From: Lumbricus terrestris
Taxonomy: Eukaryota > Annelida > Clitellata > Crassiclitellata > Lumbricidae
DNA: 64,000 nucleotides
Reading direction: 5' to 3'
Assembly: GCA_949752735.1 (NCBI GenBank)
Contig: OX457053.1
Coordinates: 23,955,682-24,019,681, forward strand
Both the position numbers and the translations under genes were made by a program. Below are positions 10,701-22,200 of the stretch, piece by piece; the first letter of the stretch is position 1; every line of letters starts with the position of its first letter. A model generated the notes under the pieces. The model did not search any database. It had not been told where the DNA came from and saw only the letters and a list, made by a program, of their open reading frames with translations.

Positions 10701-13700
10701 ACCAGACTTCCTTAAAATTCTAAACTAGACTTCTCTCTTCCAATCTGATCCAACCAACGGACTTCCATAGCACGATCACCATAATCCTCAGAAATCACAT
10801 AAAGTGAAAAAGCAATCAAGCATCTTACTCAAATTGGAGCACTACAACCACATTGAAATGAATGAAATCTCATGTATCTCATATCGAATTGCAGCCCGGG
10901 TTTCATGCTCCATCCTTGGTTGCGTTCCATCTTACCTACGTGATTTCTTCAAAGCTGCATTTATTACATCCGACCAATCAAATGTCATAAATATTTCATA
11001 AATCTCTCGGTTTTTTCTTTCATCGTGGCTGGGCCTGGAGCGCCTCTGAGTAGTTTTTGAAGGGCGCTATACAAATCCATAGAATAAATGAATGGATTAA
11101 AGCAATTCGCAAAACAGCAGCCAACCGTTGAAAAGGCTGTTGGCTATGGCTCCGCACGGCGCATACGGAATTCCTGGATCGTTGTGTATGGAGCTGTTGT
11201 AGAGACCGCGATATGGTGAGCAGTCGCCGTTGAGACTGTTGGCCGTCGGTTTGTACATTCCCAACAGCTGTTCGTCGTCACGCGACCGAACGTAACGTCG
11301 GTGGTTCTGGTAGAAGTTCGTCAGACCATAGTACATGTACACATCGCCCTAAACACATACAGGCATAAACACATGTGACATAAACAGTGTACACATAAAC
11401 ACATTTTTTGCCATGTACGCATAAACAGTAAACACATGTCAACACATGACACGTAAACACACGTACCCATAACAAAGTTTAGTGTTTACTGCTTTGCCAA
11501 ATAGTTCAACTTTGCCGTTATTATTCAACATACAATCGTGCTTTCGCTGTGGTCGGCCCATTGACCTGGAATGGCCTCGATGTTGAAGCACTGCTTCCTT
11601 TCTAGACCTTTTCAGCCATTCCTCTTTCATCACAAGACACTTTTATTTGGCCATGCTGGGGATGGGAGCGCCTCTGAGTAGTTTCCCCCTTTGAAGAGGT
11701 GCTATACAAATTCTCATAATGAATGAATGAATGTAATTGTAATCTTGAATTAGACTTGAATTCAAATTTCTACAGTGCTAATACAAAGCTAAGCTTATTC
11801 ACAAGAGTGCTGAGTCATATCAGAGGGTCGTCCCGAGATTGGTGTAAACTGGAGGTCTTACTCTGGTTGCCAGACAGACCATAGAGAGTAGGCAGAGCAG
11901 TGGCAAGGATACTTTTGATCAAGAACAACAAAACTTTGTCACACAGCTGTTATTAGAATAACTAAAGCACATCTTCAAAGAAACAACAATTGATCAGTGG
12001 TATTCCCTGTCCAAGGCAAGATGTATGTATGTGCACTTGTTACAGCCACACCCCTTCAAGGTTTCTTCTCAGAAGCACTCCCGACTACAGCGCGGACACT
12101 GAATCGGAGTTTCATGCCGAAGCGTCTGAGCAATTGCTAGTGAAGGACTTGCTCAAGGTCCCCACAAGGCAGCTTGAAGTGGTTTCGAACGTGCAACCCC
12201 CGTCTGCAAGGCAATGATGTGAATCACTAGCGAATTAAGACTGCATGTCCAATTACTTCGATGACCAGAATCCTGTACGGATGCACTAACCAGGAAGTCA
12301 TTTGTGAGCTTGAATTCGACGACGCATTCGCATATGTTGCCGCTGTTTTCTTCTAAATACGATGCACAGGTCGAGTAGTTGCTCAAAATGCTTTGATTCG
12401 TTGGTTTGCAGTTATCTAGCGTGTAATCGACGACAATTTCCTGTACCTGCAATTCAGAAAATCGTCCATTTATTTACATTAATGATTCTGTAAACAAATG
12501 GTAAGAGTTTCTGTAGAGTCAAGGAAAGAAGTGCTTAGAGTCCTCAAGAAGACATGAAAACAAGTGTGAAGTGGAGAATGACAATGGGAGACAATCTCAT
12601 TCCCATCCTCACCCTGAAAAAGTAAGTCTTTCCCATCCTTGCCTTATGTTTTTGCACTCACAATCTTTTGCCCCATATCACCCTATCCCCGCAGGCCTAC
12701 ATTACATTCCCCCAAGAAGTTACTACATTACATACCCACAAGAAGTTATTGCATTACATTCCCCACAAGAAGTTATTATAATTTTTTTTATTACATTCCC
12801 CACAAGAAGTTATTACATTACATTCCCCACAAAAAGTTATCACTGGTCAATTAAAATTTATGAAAACAATTTTTTTTTCACTAAAGCAGATTTGCTGTGC
12901 TGATTCAATTAATAAAGTGTGTTACCTTCACCAGCATCTATGTAACAACCGATACAACAATGATGATATATTCATTTTATTGAGCTCTTGCTGACATACC
13001 GCAGCCAGTTACAAAGAAAGAAATAATAAAGAAAATAAAAATAATTCAGTCAAATGGGTGGAAGTCAGATAGAGGGGAAATGATCGAGTATCTGTAAAGT
13101 ACACGCAATTCCTTTTGTCCCTAATAATCGGAAGTTCAAAACTATGAGGACGAGGACATAGACCACGATCTATGGACTCTCGGTTGGAAAATGTTAATCA
13201 GAACGCATGAGTCAAGTCGGATCACTGTACAAAGTAGCCGATTTTCAATGTCATGTACATTGTACAAGAGCTTCTAGTCTCAATATCAGGTGTCCGAAAA
13301 TCGCAATGTCCCATCTTACGGTGAAAACTCTCTTAACAAGTGCATTGCATCACTGCTTTTACTTTTATCTTAGGACCAGTCTACACAAAACACTGGAAGT
13401 TTTAACGGCAGACACACTTACACTGTTTGAAGTTATCAGCAGAGCAACACCAAGCGGAATAAATACGACACCGATCGCTATGAACGCAGGCAAAACTGTC
13501 CCTGCTGTCATGATTGGCTGCCATGCCGGTAATTTCTGCTGCTTAAATTTCGTGTCTGCAACAAAGCAAAAATTCAAGCATAAACATAATTACAATCGCC
13601 TTCGTTTCATAATTTGGTCAATAAGATATTTGTTAAATAATAGGCACGACAAAAAATAAGAATGAGCACTTTTATTTTTATTCCTTTTAAAATAAACATA

Positions 13701-14472
13701 ATGGCTGAATGAACAACTTTTATAAAGGTAAATACGCACACTAGATACCCGTACTCCAAACAATATGGCTGCCAACGAATGCAATATAATTAGAGCGCAG
13801 CGACTATTTATCGCGTGAGGGTCGGTTAGGGCTCAGGTTAGGCGGCGTGAGGGTCGGTTAGGGTTAGTTTTAGGGTTAGTGCAGTCATTCTGCTGAGCGC
13901 TTTGCATGTTGCGATGCCGTCGATAGGATAGGTCGCTGCGCTCTAATTATATTGCATTCATTGGCAGCCATATTGTTTGGAGTACGGGTATCCAGTGTGC
14001 GTGTTTACCTTTATAAATATAAGTGCATGAATGAATGATCAAAATTGGGCATTTATGATGACTGAAGACCGTGAGTATCGGTTAGGGTCAGGTTAGGCGT
14101 CGTGTGGGTTGGTTAAGGTTAACTAGTGTTAGGGTTAGTGTCATTAGATATTGTCGAAAGATACTGCATACAATCACGGTCCTCGATACGGCAATTACGC
14201 TATGACGGGACGGTTTAACTTATAAATCATTGTCGTTGTTTAGTGCTAACGATGATTATGACCATCAGAAGGAGGAGGATAACATGAAAAGGACAACGAC
14301 GATGGGTGGAGGTAAAGTTGGACGGAAGAACGGGACGAGAATAAAATTAATTACTGATCAATGATCCGTATCGGGAAGTTGAATCTTGGAGTATTATATT
14401 TCCGTACGTTAACATTTGCTAACCTTTAGGGCGTCTGCTTTTTGGTTTGTCGTCAATAGTTGAGCCATCCAT
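7595..14472 (-). CDS. TMEM30A: CDC50/TMEM30A-type P4-ATPase beta subunit, complete 7-exon gene
   Basis: Exons on the minus strand: 14424-14472, 13422-13555, 12291-12446, 11126-11348, 10201-10311, 8900-9118 and 7595-7755. They join in phase to 350 codons plus TAA; the mammalian family member is about 360 aa. CDC50 proteins are beta subunits of phospholipid flippases (P4-ATPases), needed for their ER exit and activity. Visible hallmarks are [12 protein letters not shown] before the first membrane helix (about residues 33-58), [58 protein letters not shown], and [14 protein letters not shown] leading into the second helix near the C terminus. The long loop between the helices is the exoplasmic domain with its cysteines and N-glycosylation sequons. 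The start ATG is the first in exon 1; a second ATG 4 nt downstream is out of frame. Assignment to 30A rather than 30B is by similarity only. Confidence 0.93.
7753..8457. repeat. 42-bp minisatellite spanning the TMEM30 exon 7 splice acceptor
   Basis: About 16 head-to-tail units of 42-44 bp built on CACTGGATAAGCTGAAGAGA followed by TCGCAAACATAAACTGCTAT. Read on the gene strand, each unit contains a CTTCAGCTTATCCAGTG-like sequence. The most downstream unit is the real acceptor of exon 7, with exon sequence starting at TGACT. Most units differ by small substitutions, and some carry GATAAAT in place of GCTGAAG. The 42-bp unit (14 codons) keeps minus-strand frames open; these are repeat artefacts, not genes. 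Confidence 0.95.
8648..8862 (-). mobile_element. tRNA-type SINE, family A (inverted)
   Basis: Reading the minus strand: GGGGCGCGGTGGTGTAGTGG, a B-box-like GGTTCGAATCC, then GGGAGCGCCTCTGAGTAG-type tail and GGGGCGCT. It lies in intron 6 of TMEM30. Copies are also at 12021-12225, 22779-22998, 34193-34433, 36525-36748, 39217-39425, 50080-50620, 51488-51652 and 54604-54835. Confidence 0.88.
8900..9118 (-). CDS. TMEM30A: TMEM30 exon 6 (most conserved block)
   Basis: [18 protein letters not shown], then [20 protein letters not shown], then [13 protein letters not shown]. The acceptor is TTCTTCCAG and the donor GTATGG. This block is nearly invariant in animal CDC50A proteins. Confidence 0.95.
9215..9530. 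mobile_element. LINE 3'-end fragments
   Basis: Contains 'ATTTATATAGTGCCACTTCAAGG...CTCAGAGGCG', the inverted tail shared by the LINE fragments at 43495 and 61245, then a second piece, 'CTTCATGAGACCTACTCAGAGGCG'. Old, no coding potential. It begins about 100 bp upstream (gene sense) of TMEM30 exon 6. Confidence 0.6.
10201..10311 (-). CDS. TMEM30A: TMEM30 exon 5
   Basis: [20 protein letters not shown] then [16 protein letters not shown], matching the TGIAWxTD core of the family. The acceptor is TTCCATAG and the donor GTAAGT. Phase 1 at the 3' end. Confidence 0.92.
11126..11348 (-). CDS. TMEM30A: TMEM30 exon 4
   Basis: [20 protein letters not shown] through [11 protein letters not shown]. The motif order is exactly that of CDC50/TMEM30. 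The acceptor is TTTAG and the donor GTTGGC, a weaker donor chosen because it restores Asp-Thr-Leu with the next exon. Confidence 0.92.
11530..11735 (+). mobile_element. 3' end of a CR1/L2-like LINE
   Basis: Shows the coding remnant 'GGCCCATTGACCTGGAATGG' (P-x-T-W-N-G-L, the C-terminal motif of CR1/L2 reverse transcriptase proteins), then TGGGAGCGCCTCTGAGTAG and an ATGAATGAATGAATG tail. A shorter tail-only copy lies at 11030-11100. Confidence 0.75.
12021..12225 (-). mobile_element. tRNA-type SINE, family A (inverted, diverged)
   Basis: Same order as the family when read on the minus strand, ending in the ACTTGTTA-type tail. Its tRNA-like head is degraded. It is close to the 3' end of TMEM30 exon 3, inside intron 3. 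Confidence 0.8.
12291..12446 (-). CDS. TMEM30A: TMEM30 exon 3 (exoplasmic loop)
   Basis: VQEIVVDYT to KLTNDFL, bounded by TTGCAG and GTTAGT. It has four cysteines, including a CEC pair just before the FKLTNDFL strand, matching the cysteine-rich loop of CDC50 proteins. It contains NQS and NYS glycosylation sequons. Confidence 0.88.
12640..12860. repeat. Short tandem repeat 'AGAAGTTATTACATTACATT'
   Basis: About six imperfect 20-25-bp units of TACATTCCCCACAAGAAGTT between 12690 and 12840, in intron 2 of TMEM30 (gene sense). Confidence 0.7.
13422..13555 (-). CDS. TMEM30A: TMEM30 exon 2 (first membrane helix)
   Basis: The acceptor TTTGTTGCAG precedes [14 protein letters not shown], and a hydrophobic helix ([20 protein letters not shown]) follows. 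It ends at LITSNS before GTAAGTGT. It is the strongest family match in the N-terminal part. Confidence 0.92.
13719..14017. mobile_element. 299-bp inverted-repeat element with TTAGGG-rich centre
   Basis: Arms of about 100 bp: the left runs TTTATAAAGGTAAATACGCA onward and the right is its inverse ending in ACCTTTATAAA. The centre has several GGTTAGGGTTAG-like motifs (13823-13883), telomere-like but not a telomeric array. It lies in intron 1 of TMEM30. A related TTAGGG-bearing segment lies at 14075-14145. Confidence 0.8.
14424..14472 (-). CDS. TMEM30A: TMEM30 exon 1 (start)
   Basis: Codes for [16 protein letters not shown] plus one base, followed by the donor GTTAGC. This is a short, polar, basic cytosolic N terminus like that of CDC50 proteins. 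The phase-1 end joins the AC start of the next exon to give Asp. Any 5' UTR exon upstream is unknown. Confidence 0.8.
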
Positions 14473-17400
14473 GTTTCCTACGACTCGCCCTGTTATATAC
14501 AAGCCTCTATAACAATCGCAGAATGTGATCAGTAATAGATCAAACGGTAGAAACTTAGGAACACGCTCTGTATAGTCTCTCAAAACAAGCGACACTATTT
14601 ACGTCTATTATTATTTTTTAAATCAGAAATTTAACTTAAAATCTACTCGATTAAAAATGTATCACTCCGGCGGAATTTGCACTAAAGGTAAATACAGATT
14701 TATCCCGGAAAACTTTGTTCAAAGTACACATATACTGAGGATTTATGTAGAGCTACCACATTAAATAATTGGTCTTATTAGTATTGAAACAGCATTCATG
14801 ATTATAGCGATTATAGTACTGCGGGGTATTTGTAGCAAATTGTAGGTTATGCAGTGTTGAGGTCTTACGGCTAACTTGTATAATAAATTATTAATGTATT
14901 ATAGGCCTAGCGCATTGGATAACACGATGGCGTAGAGAGCGAGAGGTAACGGGTTCGCCTCCTGTAGGGAGGACGTGCTTTGTAGGCTGCTCCGTGTATT
15001 GCAAGCTGTCTGTTCTTTTGGTAGAAACTGTTGAGCTTTATAATAATAATTATTATCTTCTGTAGCCTAATTTGCGTTCTGTTGAATTGTTTCAATTGCA
15101 TAAATGTACACTGTAACCAGTTGCTTTCTGTCAACCGGATTGTTTCAACTTTCAACAAAGAAAATATTATTAGTAATTTAGTAGGCTAAACGATGGCAAC
15201 GAAATAATGGTAGCCTAGAATTTCAAAAATTTCAAGTTTTCTTTGTCACGTGGACCTAGGCCTATAGGCTAATGTTAAAACGTGCCTTATTGATTTGCAG
15301 TAGATAGGCCTACACAGAGATTGTGAATGAGCTTTGTAAATTATTATCAATAATAGATAATGATTATCTCCATCTAGGCTACTTCGCATTCTTTCAATTT
15401 GCTGTCAGTGTCAGCCTAACTCGTATTGATCTGGAAATGTCTAGAGCGCCAACCTAAAGCCTAAACGCAGGGCCAAGGCTTATTCACGGGCGCTGCGTCG
15501 TGTCATTGTGGCTGATCACCCACACCATGACCCTCCGAATTCGTGCCCACACACAGCCAAATGGCTGCATGCTCAGCGTGCGTGATGTGTTGCTCAACTT
15601 GCTCCACAGCCACGGACTGTTTCTTCACAGGATTGGAAACCTGGAATCTGAAAGTTCTTAAACGATAATCGGGGTTCAGGATAATATTGCATTTTCACAA
15701 AATAAAAGCATTCAATTAATTACATTTATGAAAATAAATTGACGTACAAAATGTTTGCAAAGTAAAAATTTGCCATTTGATAATTAAAAATATAATTCTT
15801 AGCGCTAGAAACAGAATTTTAAGTGGGGCGACATCTATGTGAGTAAGTACACAGATTCCAGCCCTCGCTGTACGGCTAGTGAAGTGCTAAATTATCTTTG
15901 TTCCAAGGCCGTCTAATAAATTATATAGCGCATTGAGAGCGCCAACGTTGAGACGAACGGCCGAAGTGCCAGGGTCCAAGGGCGAGTTCTGCTGAACTTC
16001 ATGATAATCCCGGAATTTGATCGAATTTCTGTCCATAAAAAGCCCACTAATTGTACTCACACGTCACGTAGGCCTGTGTGCAATTTGAGCCACACATAGG
16101 CATGCAGCCGACATCATGTGCTTAGAACAAATACATAGAGGCCGTATAGGCCTAAATTGTAAGTCTACAAGTCATATAATTATCTGGTAGGCCTACAAAT
16201 AATTGTATGCTTCATATTGTAGCAATGCAATCGTGATGTTTGGTATTATAGCTTAGTGTTAAAGTCTGCATTGACAATGATATCGTGAGTCACTTTCTGC
16301 AGAGTAGGCCTAGGCCTAATAGGCAGGCCTATGCCTTCGGAAAAATTCCTATCATAGGCCTATATTCTGACAAGCTTGCTGTAACGAGTTAGGCCTATGT
16401 ATTGAGCGACAATAATATTACCGACTTGGGGCTTACTTGCATATGCATGAACTGCGTAAAGCTGCATGACGGTAACTTTCGCATGCACGTACGTACACAC
16501 GAGCACGCTCGCACACACTCACAAGCACGCACACATACCCCACATACACACACACACGCACCAAATAATTGTGTTATGTTCGAGTCCAGAACAAACATAC
16601 AGCCCTACACACACCGCAAGCGGTAAGTTAACCCTTTGCATCGGAAAACCGCTGCATAATATATCTAGACGGGCGGCCTATGATGGTACATGCCCGTGCA
16701 CATGGTAGTCGGCTGGTTAATCGATAGGCGGTAAATCAATAGCATATACCACGATACAGCCTTCCACTTTTCTCACAAAATGATGGCCGCATCTATGATC
16801 TAGCCTACCTAAAATCTGCTGTTGTATACGGGTCAACGATATTCATCATCATGATCATCGTAGTCACCATTGGCGTCACATCATGACTGGACTATAATTA
16901 TCACTGCGGCCCACGCTGTTCAATTTCGCTCGGCTGATACCGACCAAGGTAATCGGAAGGATTTTAGGATTGGAACAAAACTGCGTTGGCTATTAAAAAC
17001 ACAACGCAGAGGTTGCAATTATTTTTAAAATTAAAGGAAATGCGTTTTAAGGATGAAATTGCGTATGACGTAGGCGATTGACGAAGCGATGACGCAATCT
17101 TTTAAGTAGATTTTCCTTCAGAATCGATCGTTCTTGTTTCGTAGAGGTTCGTGTACAGACCTGGCCAACACATTGCGATCCTGGCTACACAGCGTGGGCC
17201 TACAGCATGTATACCATCTGCCTATACAAGCATGCCCGCCGTACGTCTGCCTGCGTTGCCAGACTCTCATCTCCTTGTTATATCGGTTTACTCAGCCAAG
17301 CCCGTAATAAGTCGGCTGAATAATAAGCAACTCGCCATTGACATATTATGCTGGTGGGTCAGAGTTCAACTTGGGACTCCTTGCGTGCTGTAGCCCCGTC

Positions 17401-18380
17401 GTCTAGGCATACTCGATACTTTTGATGTCTCATGTCAATTTTTATCTGATCTACGGCAACCATGTGTGCGTACGATATCTGAAAAGTTGCATTGTCACGG
17501 TGTCTTGGGTATATGACAGGAAAAGCTGTTGAATTTCCAACGGACTGGCGCAGTTTTAAAGTAGGTCACGTATGAGTCATCAGGTTTCCCATCGCTGGCA
17601 AGTTTATAATAAAATATCTGACCTAATTCCCGCTCAGGTATATTCATTCATTCTACGTTTGCACAAAAAATTATTTTCAAAATAGCAGTAAAATTTACGC
17701 AAATGAAACAATTGCATGCAATACTTTATAAAATTTAGCAGCTGTATTTTATTACCAAAATGTTTGATTGTAAACACGTCTGTTGTTAGCTGGAATTCCA
17801 GGCTACTAATATTTTGTGCGAATTGGTGTCTTTGGTAGCCCAACTAGAGCAAAAACACTGCCAATGACGTGGTATCTGCCATTTGGCAATTGATTGCGCT
17901 ATGCGTTTACTGCGCCAGTGTAAGTGTAGAGAAATACAGGAAAGTCATTCTGCAGGCAGTACGCAATGGATATGCAGTAGCTGTTGAAAACGTTTTTGAA
18001 ACCGAGGTAAACGTTTTTATATTTTTACACACGAAGACTGATGTCGTTTATAGGGTTTCCGTGATATTCTTTGATTTTCGACTTTCTTCTGCGTTTTATC
18101 TACAGATTGCAATTTCAGTTGGGTTCTAGCTGATAAAATCCGAATGCTTGCTGGGTTATTTTGCAGTATTACCAGAGATATTAGAGTTTTTAGACTGGTA
18201 TTACTGCGCCAGTTTGTCAGTCAGTAGATAGCGCCACAAGCCTGTTTCGCCTGGTGAGGAGTCTGAATATTATAATCTATGCTGTCAATGCATAATAGTC
18301 AGTGGCCAAAGACTATTATATGTAAATCGCGAAGGCCGCCGAACATGATACGGGAGACAAAGTGGAGTGTTATCGCTTAG
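14473..18380. other. Divergent intergenic region between TMEM30 and the PARP gene
   Basis: No exon recognised. It contains many AGGCCTA motifs (15200-16400), a CA-rich run (16489-16562) and an old dispersed repeat (15440-15840). Promoters of both genes could lie here, but no element can be pinned down by eye. Confidence 0.45.
15440..15840 (+). repeat. Old dispersed repeat, copy 1
   Basis: 15660-15840 aligns with 48938-49130. Shared blocks include CGATAATC-GGGTTC, TCACAAAATAAAA, GCAAAGTAAAA and GACATCTATG in the same order and spacing. Class unknown. Confidence 0.65.
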
Positions 18381-18539
18381 TTTTGCGGAATAATGGATCC
18401 TTCATGTCTTCCGCTGATTCTCTTGCAGTCCGAAGGTAAAAGGCGGATTTTTAAAAGTCATTCTAGCGCATCCGGATTGCTAATCTATTTGCGGAATTGG
18501 AAAGAGATACCGAAAACGCTGGCTGGGCGGGTACACACA

Positions 18540-18796
18540 GGCAGCCTGCAGTGTTGGTCGTTTGTGTTGTGTGGTCGGTTGGTCGGTCGGTCGGTCGGTC
18601 GGTTAGTCGAGTGATTTGGGTTGGCCCGTCGTGTACAATATAGATTCGCAGTTGTGCGTGCGATGCCGAACGAGCACACAGCCGTGGCTGCTCGGCTTGC
18701 TTGCATACGAGGAATGCAAGTCCGAGCAGATAGGCAGTGGCGGGACTAGGGAGTCTAGGCTCTGTATACCCGGCCCGACCAACGCTTGTGAAAATT
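18540..18796 (+). promoter_or_regulatory. Candidate 5' UTR/promoter-proximal region of the PARP gene
   Basis: Moderately CpG-rich DNA with a (GGTC)n run at 18564-18604, directly upstream of the start codon at 18797. The position fits, but no TATA or initiator can be assigned. A short upstream open frame starts at 18393. Confidence 0.35.
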
Positions 18797-18839
18797 ATGG
18801 CCTTCGCCAGTACGATGGACGGTTTTGGAGATGACGATG
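18797..18839 (+). CDS. RING-PARP exon 1 (start)
   Basis: MAFASTMDGFGDDD plus one base, in a good Kozak context (A at -3, G at +4), then the donor GTAACT. The phase-1 end joins exon 2 to make Asp, giving DDDDKAMPLDLS. If this exon were wrong, the in-frame ATG at 30745 would be the start, removing 17 residues. Confidence 0.65.
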
Positions 18840-19180
18840 GTAACTCTTATTTTTAGAAGGAACTTGTTCGTGGTAAATTGTTTCCCTATGATGATGATGA
18901 CGACGGTAGTTGTGATGATGACGACGACGACATTGTGACAACGACGATGATGACAGTATCGTGATGATATTGATTTTAGAGATACTCTGTAGCTGTTTAC
19001 ATGTGCACACACACTCACATACTATATATATATAACATCATATGTGCATGGCTTCATACACATGCATTCTGTACATGTGTATATTTCCACTATGTGTGTG
19101 TGATGCACAATAATGTACATTCGGATGTGTATCGATATAGAATTTGTATTTGTTATATGCGATGCATATGTATATATGTA

Positions 19181-19211
<31 letters not shown>

Positions 19212-22200
19212 TGTATGTGTGTGTGTATGTATGTATGTATGTATGTATGTATGTATGCAAGCATGCCAGTGCGCCCACACATAGGGGTAAGAGGGGCACT
19301 TCCGCAGACCTGGAAAATGGACACATGTATGTATGACATTGTATGTGTGATTGTATGTATATATATTTGTATATGTATAATATGTAGTTATGTATGTGTT
19401 TGCGTGTATATGTATTTATTTGTGTGTATATTTATGTATTTGTGTGTATATGTATGTATTTGTGAGTTGTGCATGCATGCCTGTATGTACATTTATGTAT
19501 GTATGTTTGCTTGTTTGTATTTACTTGTGTATAGGTGTGTATACATATGTATGCATGTATGTATATTTTGTTGTGTGTATGTGTATGGGATGTACACTTG
19601 TTTGTGTACACTTGTTTGTGTACACTTGGATGTGTACAATTTTTGTACATAATATTATATAAATTGATTTATGTATTTATAAATGTGTTTTTAATTCTTA
19701 TACATATTTATGCGTATACGTTTTATGAATATTAACGAATCGCATTAATGATGATGCATTCCAAACTAATTGACGTTGGCTATTAGCATTTGGTATTCCA
19801 TGTATGCTTCAACGAGCCTTTTCAAGTGGTTTCTATGTTGCCAGTTGACAGCCACACAGTCCGTGGTCACTGGTCATGCCTAACTGAGGGGTCGTCCATG
19901 AATGACATCATGCGATTCCGGACGATTTTTGACAATCCCCCTTGCCACATGTCAACACGAAAGTCATGTGATATCTAGTAAGGGAACGTCACAGCTGTAT
20001 GACCCCTGCCCTTGGTGCGCGATGTCATTTATGGACGGTCACTGAGACCATATTAGGCCAGTTGTAATCCTGCAAGTTTGGATCAGGGTGCAGGGAAGGT
20101 CACAGTCGTGACCCAAATTTGGACCTGATTTTGCAGTTCGTGAGTTGTTGGAGGTGCAATATCACTGCCTTGACCCAGATTTAGATCTTGATTTTGCAGT
20201 TCACGGGTTGTTAGCATTGCAAAGTGCTGAACAAGAAAGGCCATGCCCTGACCTAGAAACTAACCCGGGTCGCATAGTGCAAAGGTTATGAGGTGGAAAG
20301 GTCACAGCCTTGACTAAAAAATTGACCTGGATTTTATAGTGCAGAGATTGTTGGACAGAAACGTAGCGTCCTTGAACCCTTGACCTAGCAAATAACCCCT
20401 GCAAATGACCTTGAATTCGCAGTGAACAGTTGTTCAATGGAGGAAGATCAGAGCCTTGACCCAGATATTTTCCGGAAGTTCAGTGGAGCAGCTTTTGGAT
20501 TGAGCAGATTACCCTAATCCAGTTGCTGATGTCTTAGATGGAAGGTCATGGCCATGAACCTCAAAGCATACGGTGGATTGCAAAAACTTAGATGTTTGAT
20601 AGAAGCACTGGAATAATAATTATAATCATCACCATCATAAGCTTCTGATGTCAGCCATTTAGAGGTGATGGGTAAATAAAATAGGATTAATATGTGTCTA
20701 CTTCTTTGTAAACACGACTAATTATTTTTAAATGCCCGCATCACCATTATGATCCAAAAGACCAGCCTGATAAATTAGCATATGTTAATTAGTGTCATTC
20801 TCAACGTTTTACTAATTCCTTTATCTCCCACGTTGACTGTTGAATTTTCGAATGCTGGATTGTTATTCGAACTTGAGTTCGTGAAGGTTTTAGGATTTTT
20901 CCATTGTTGTGCTTGTTATTGTTATTTTAAGGCCTAGCATAAATTTCTAAAACATTACTCGAAGCTCAAGCATTGGGCACAAGTGTATTCATGAGCACCG
21001 GTTTAAATCGAAGCTACCAGGTGAGGAATCGAGTCTGGTTGCGTGTGAGACCAGTCTGGATGCTGACTATCTGTATTTCTAGCCGTCCGTCTGTCTGTCC
21101 TGCTGTCTCTGTGTCTTGGCTGAGTTGGCTCCTGTCTGTCTCTCTGTCTATCCTCTGTAGTTTGTCCTTCTGTTTGTGTGTTTGTTAATATTATGTCTGT
21201 GTTCTGCTATTAACCGTGACTTCTGTGTCTGTCTTCTGAATGTGTGCCCTTCCATTTGTGTGTGTATTTCTGTTCCTATGTCTGCCTGTCTATTCTCTGC
21301 CTGTCTGTCATTCTGTCTGTCTGTCCTTCTGTCTGTCTGTCTGTCCTTCTCTCTGTCTGTTTCTTGCTTGCTTCTTGTCTTTGTAAACGTCTACCCAACT
21401 AATACCAACTTGTCGCCATTCATTTAAATCAATTTTCAAGACTCAATCTTTCACTCTGGCCCTTGTCCAAATTCGTCTTGAAGCCAGTGTATGGTAATTT
21501 GTAATTGCTGCATTTATATAGCACCGCTTCATGTGAAAGTCGTCAAAGGTCGTATAAATCGAATCTCAAATCACCTGTTGCTGACCTACCATATTTTAAT
21601 GTTGAACCACACTCGTATTGCTCGAAGGTCCGTGTGTTTGCTACTGCACTGACACATTAAAGTCACTGTTAATAGCAGACACGCTTTCAGAATCATGATG
21701 CAGACTTCGATATAACAAGGTTGAGATTTTACCGACAGCTGTGTGGATGACCTTATAAAACAACGCTGATTGCAAACAGGGTCCTTAATGTAGTTAACAA
21801 GGACTAGAGTTCAAGGAGGTTGCGCTGTTTGATTACCGTTAATGCAAGAGGAGTGACGTCGTGGCTGGATTTGTAGTATAAGACGATTTACATCGTAAGC
21901 GTATTTACGGTGTAACTCGAGGTACGATGTTAGTGGGTTTACATGGTAACTGGAGTTACGATGGCTTACATCATTAGAGGATTTACGTCGTAAACAGATT
22001 ACGGATGGCCGTGGAGCTGGAAAACAATTTCCTGTCTAATGAGACGGGAATTGTTTAGTGATGCTGGTAATATGCCATGATTTAACTCGACGATGTGGAA
22101 GTTTCCAATATGCTGTGGAAACAATGTCTGGAAGCAGGGGACATTGATGCAGCTTATGAACACGATTGTCTGATAGTATTATGCAGTGATTGTGGCCAGT

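Noticed and set aside
13823..13883. Telomeric array
   Set aside because: Only a few TTAGGG-like words mixed with other sequence inside an inverted-repeat element.
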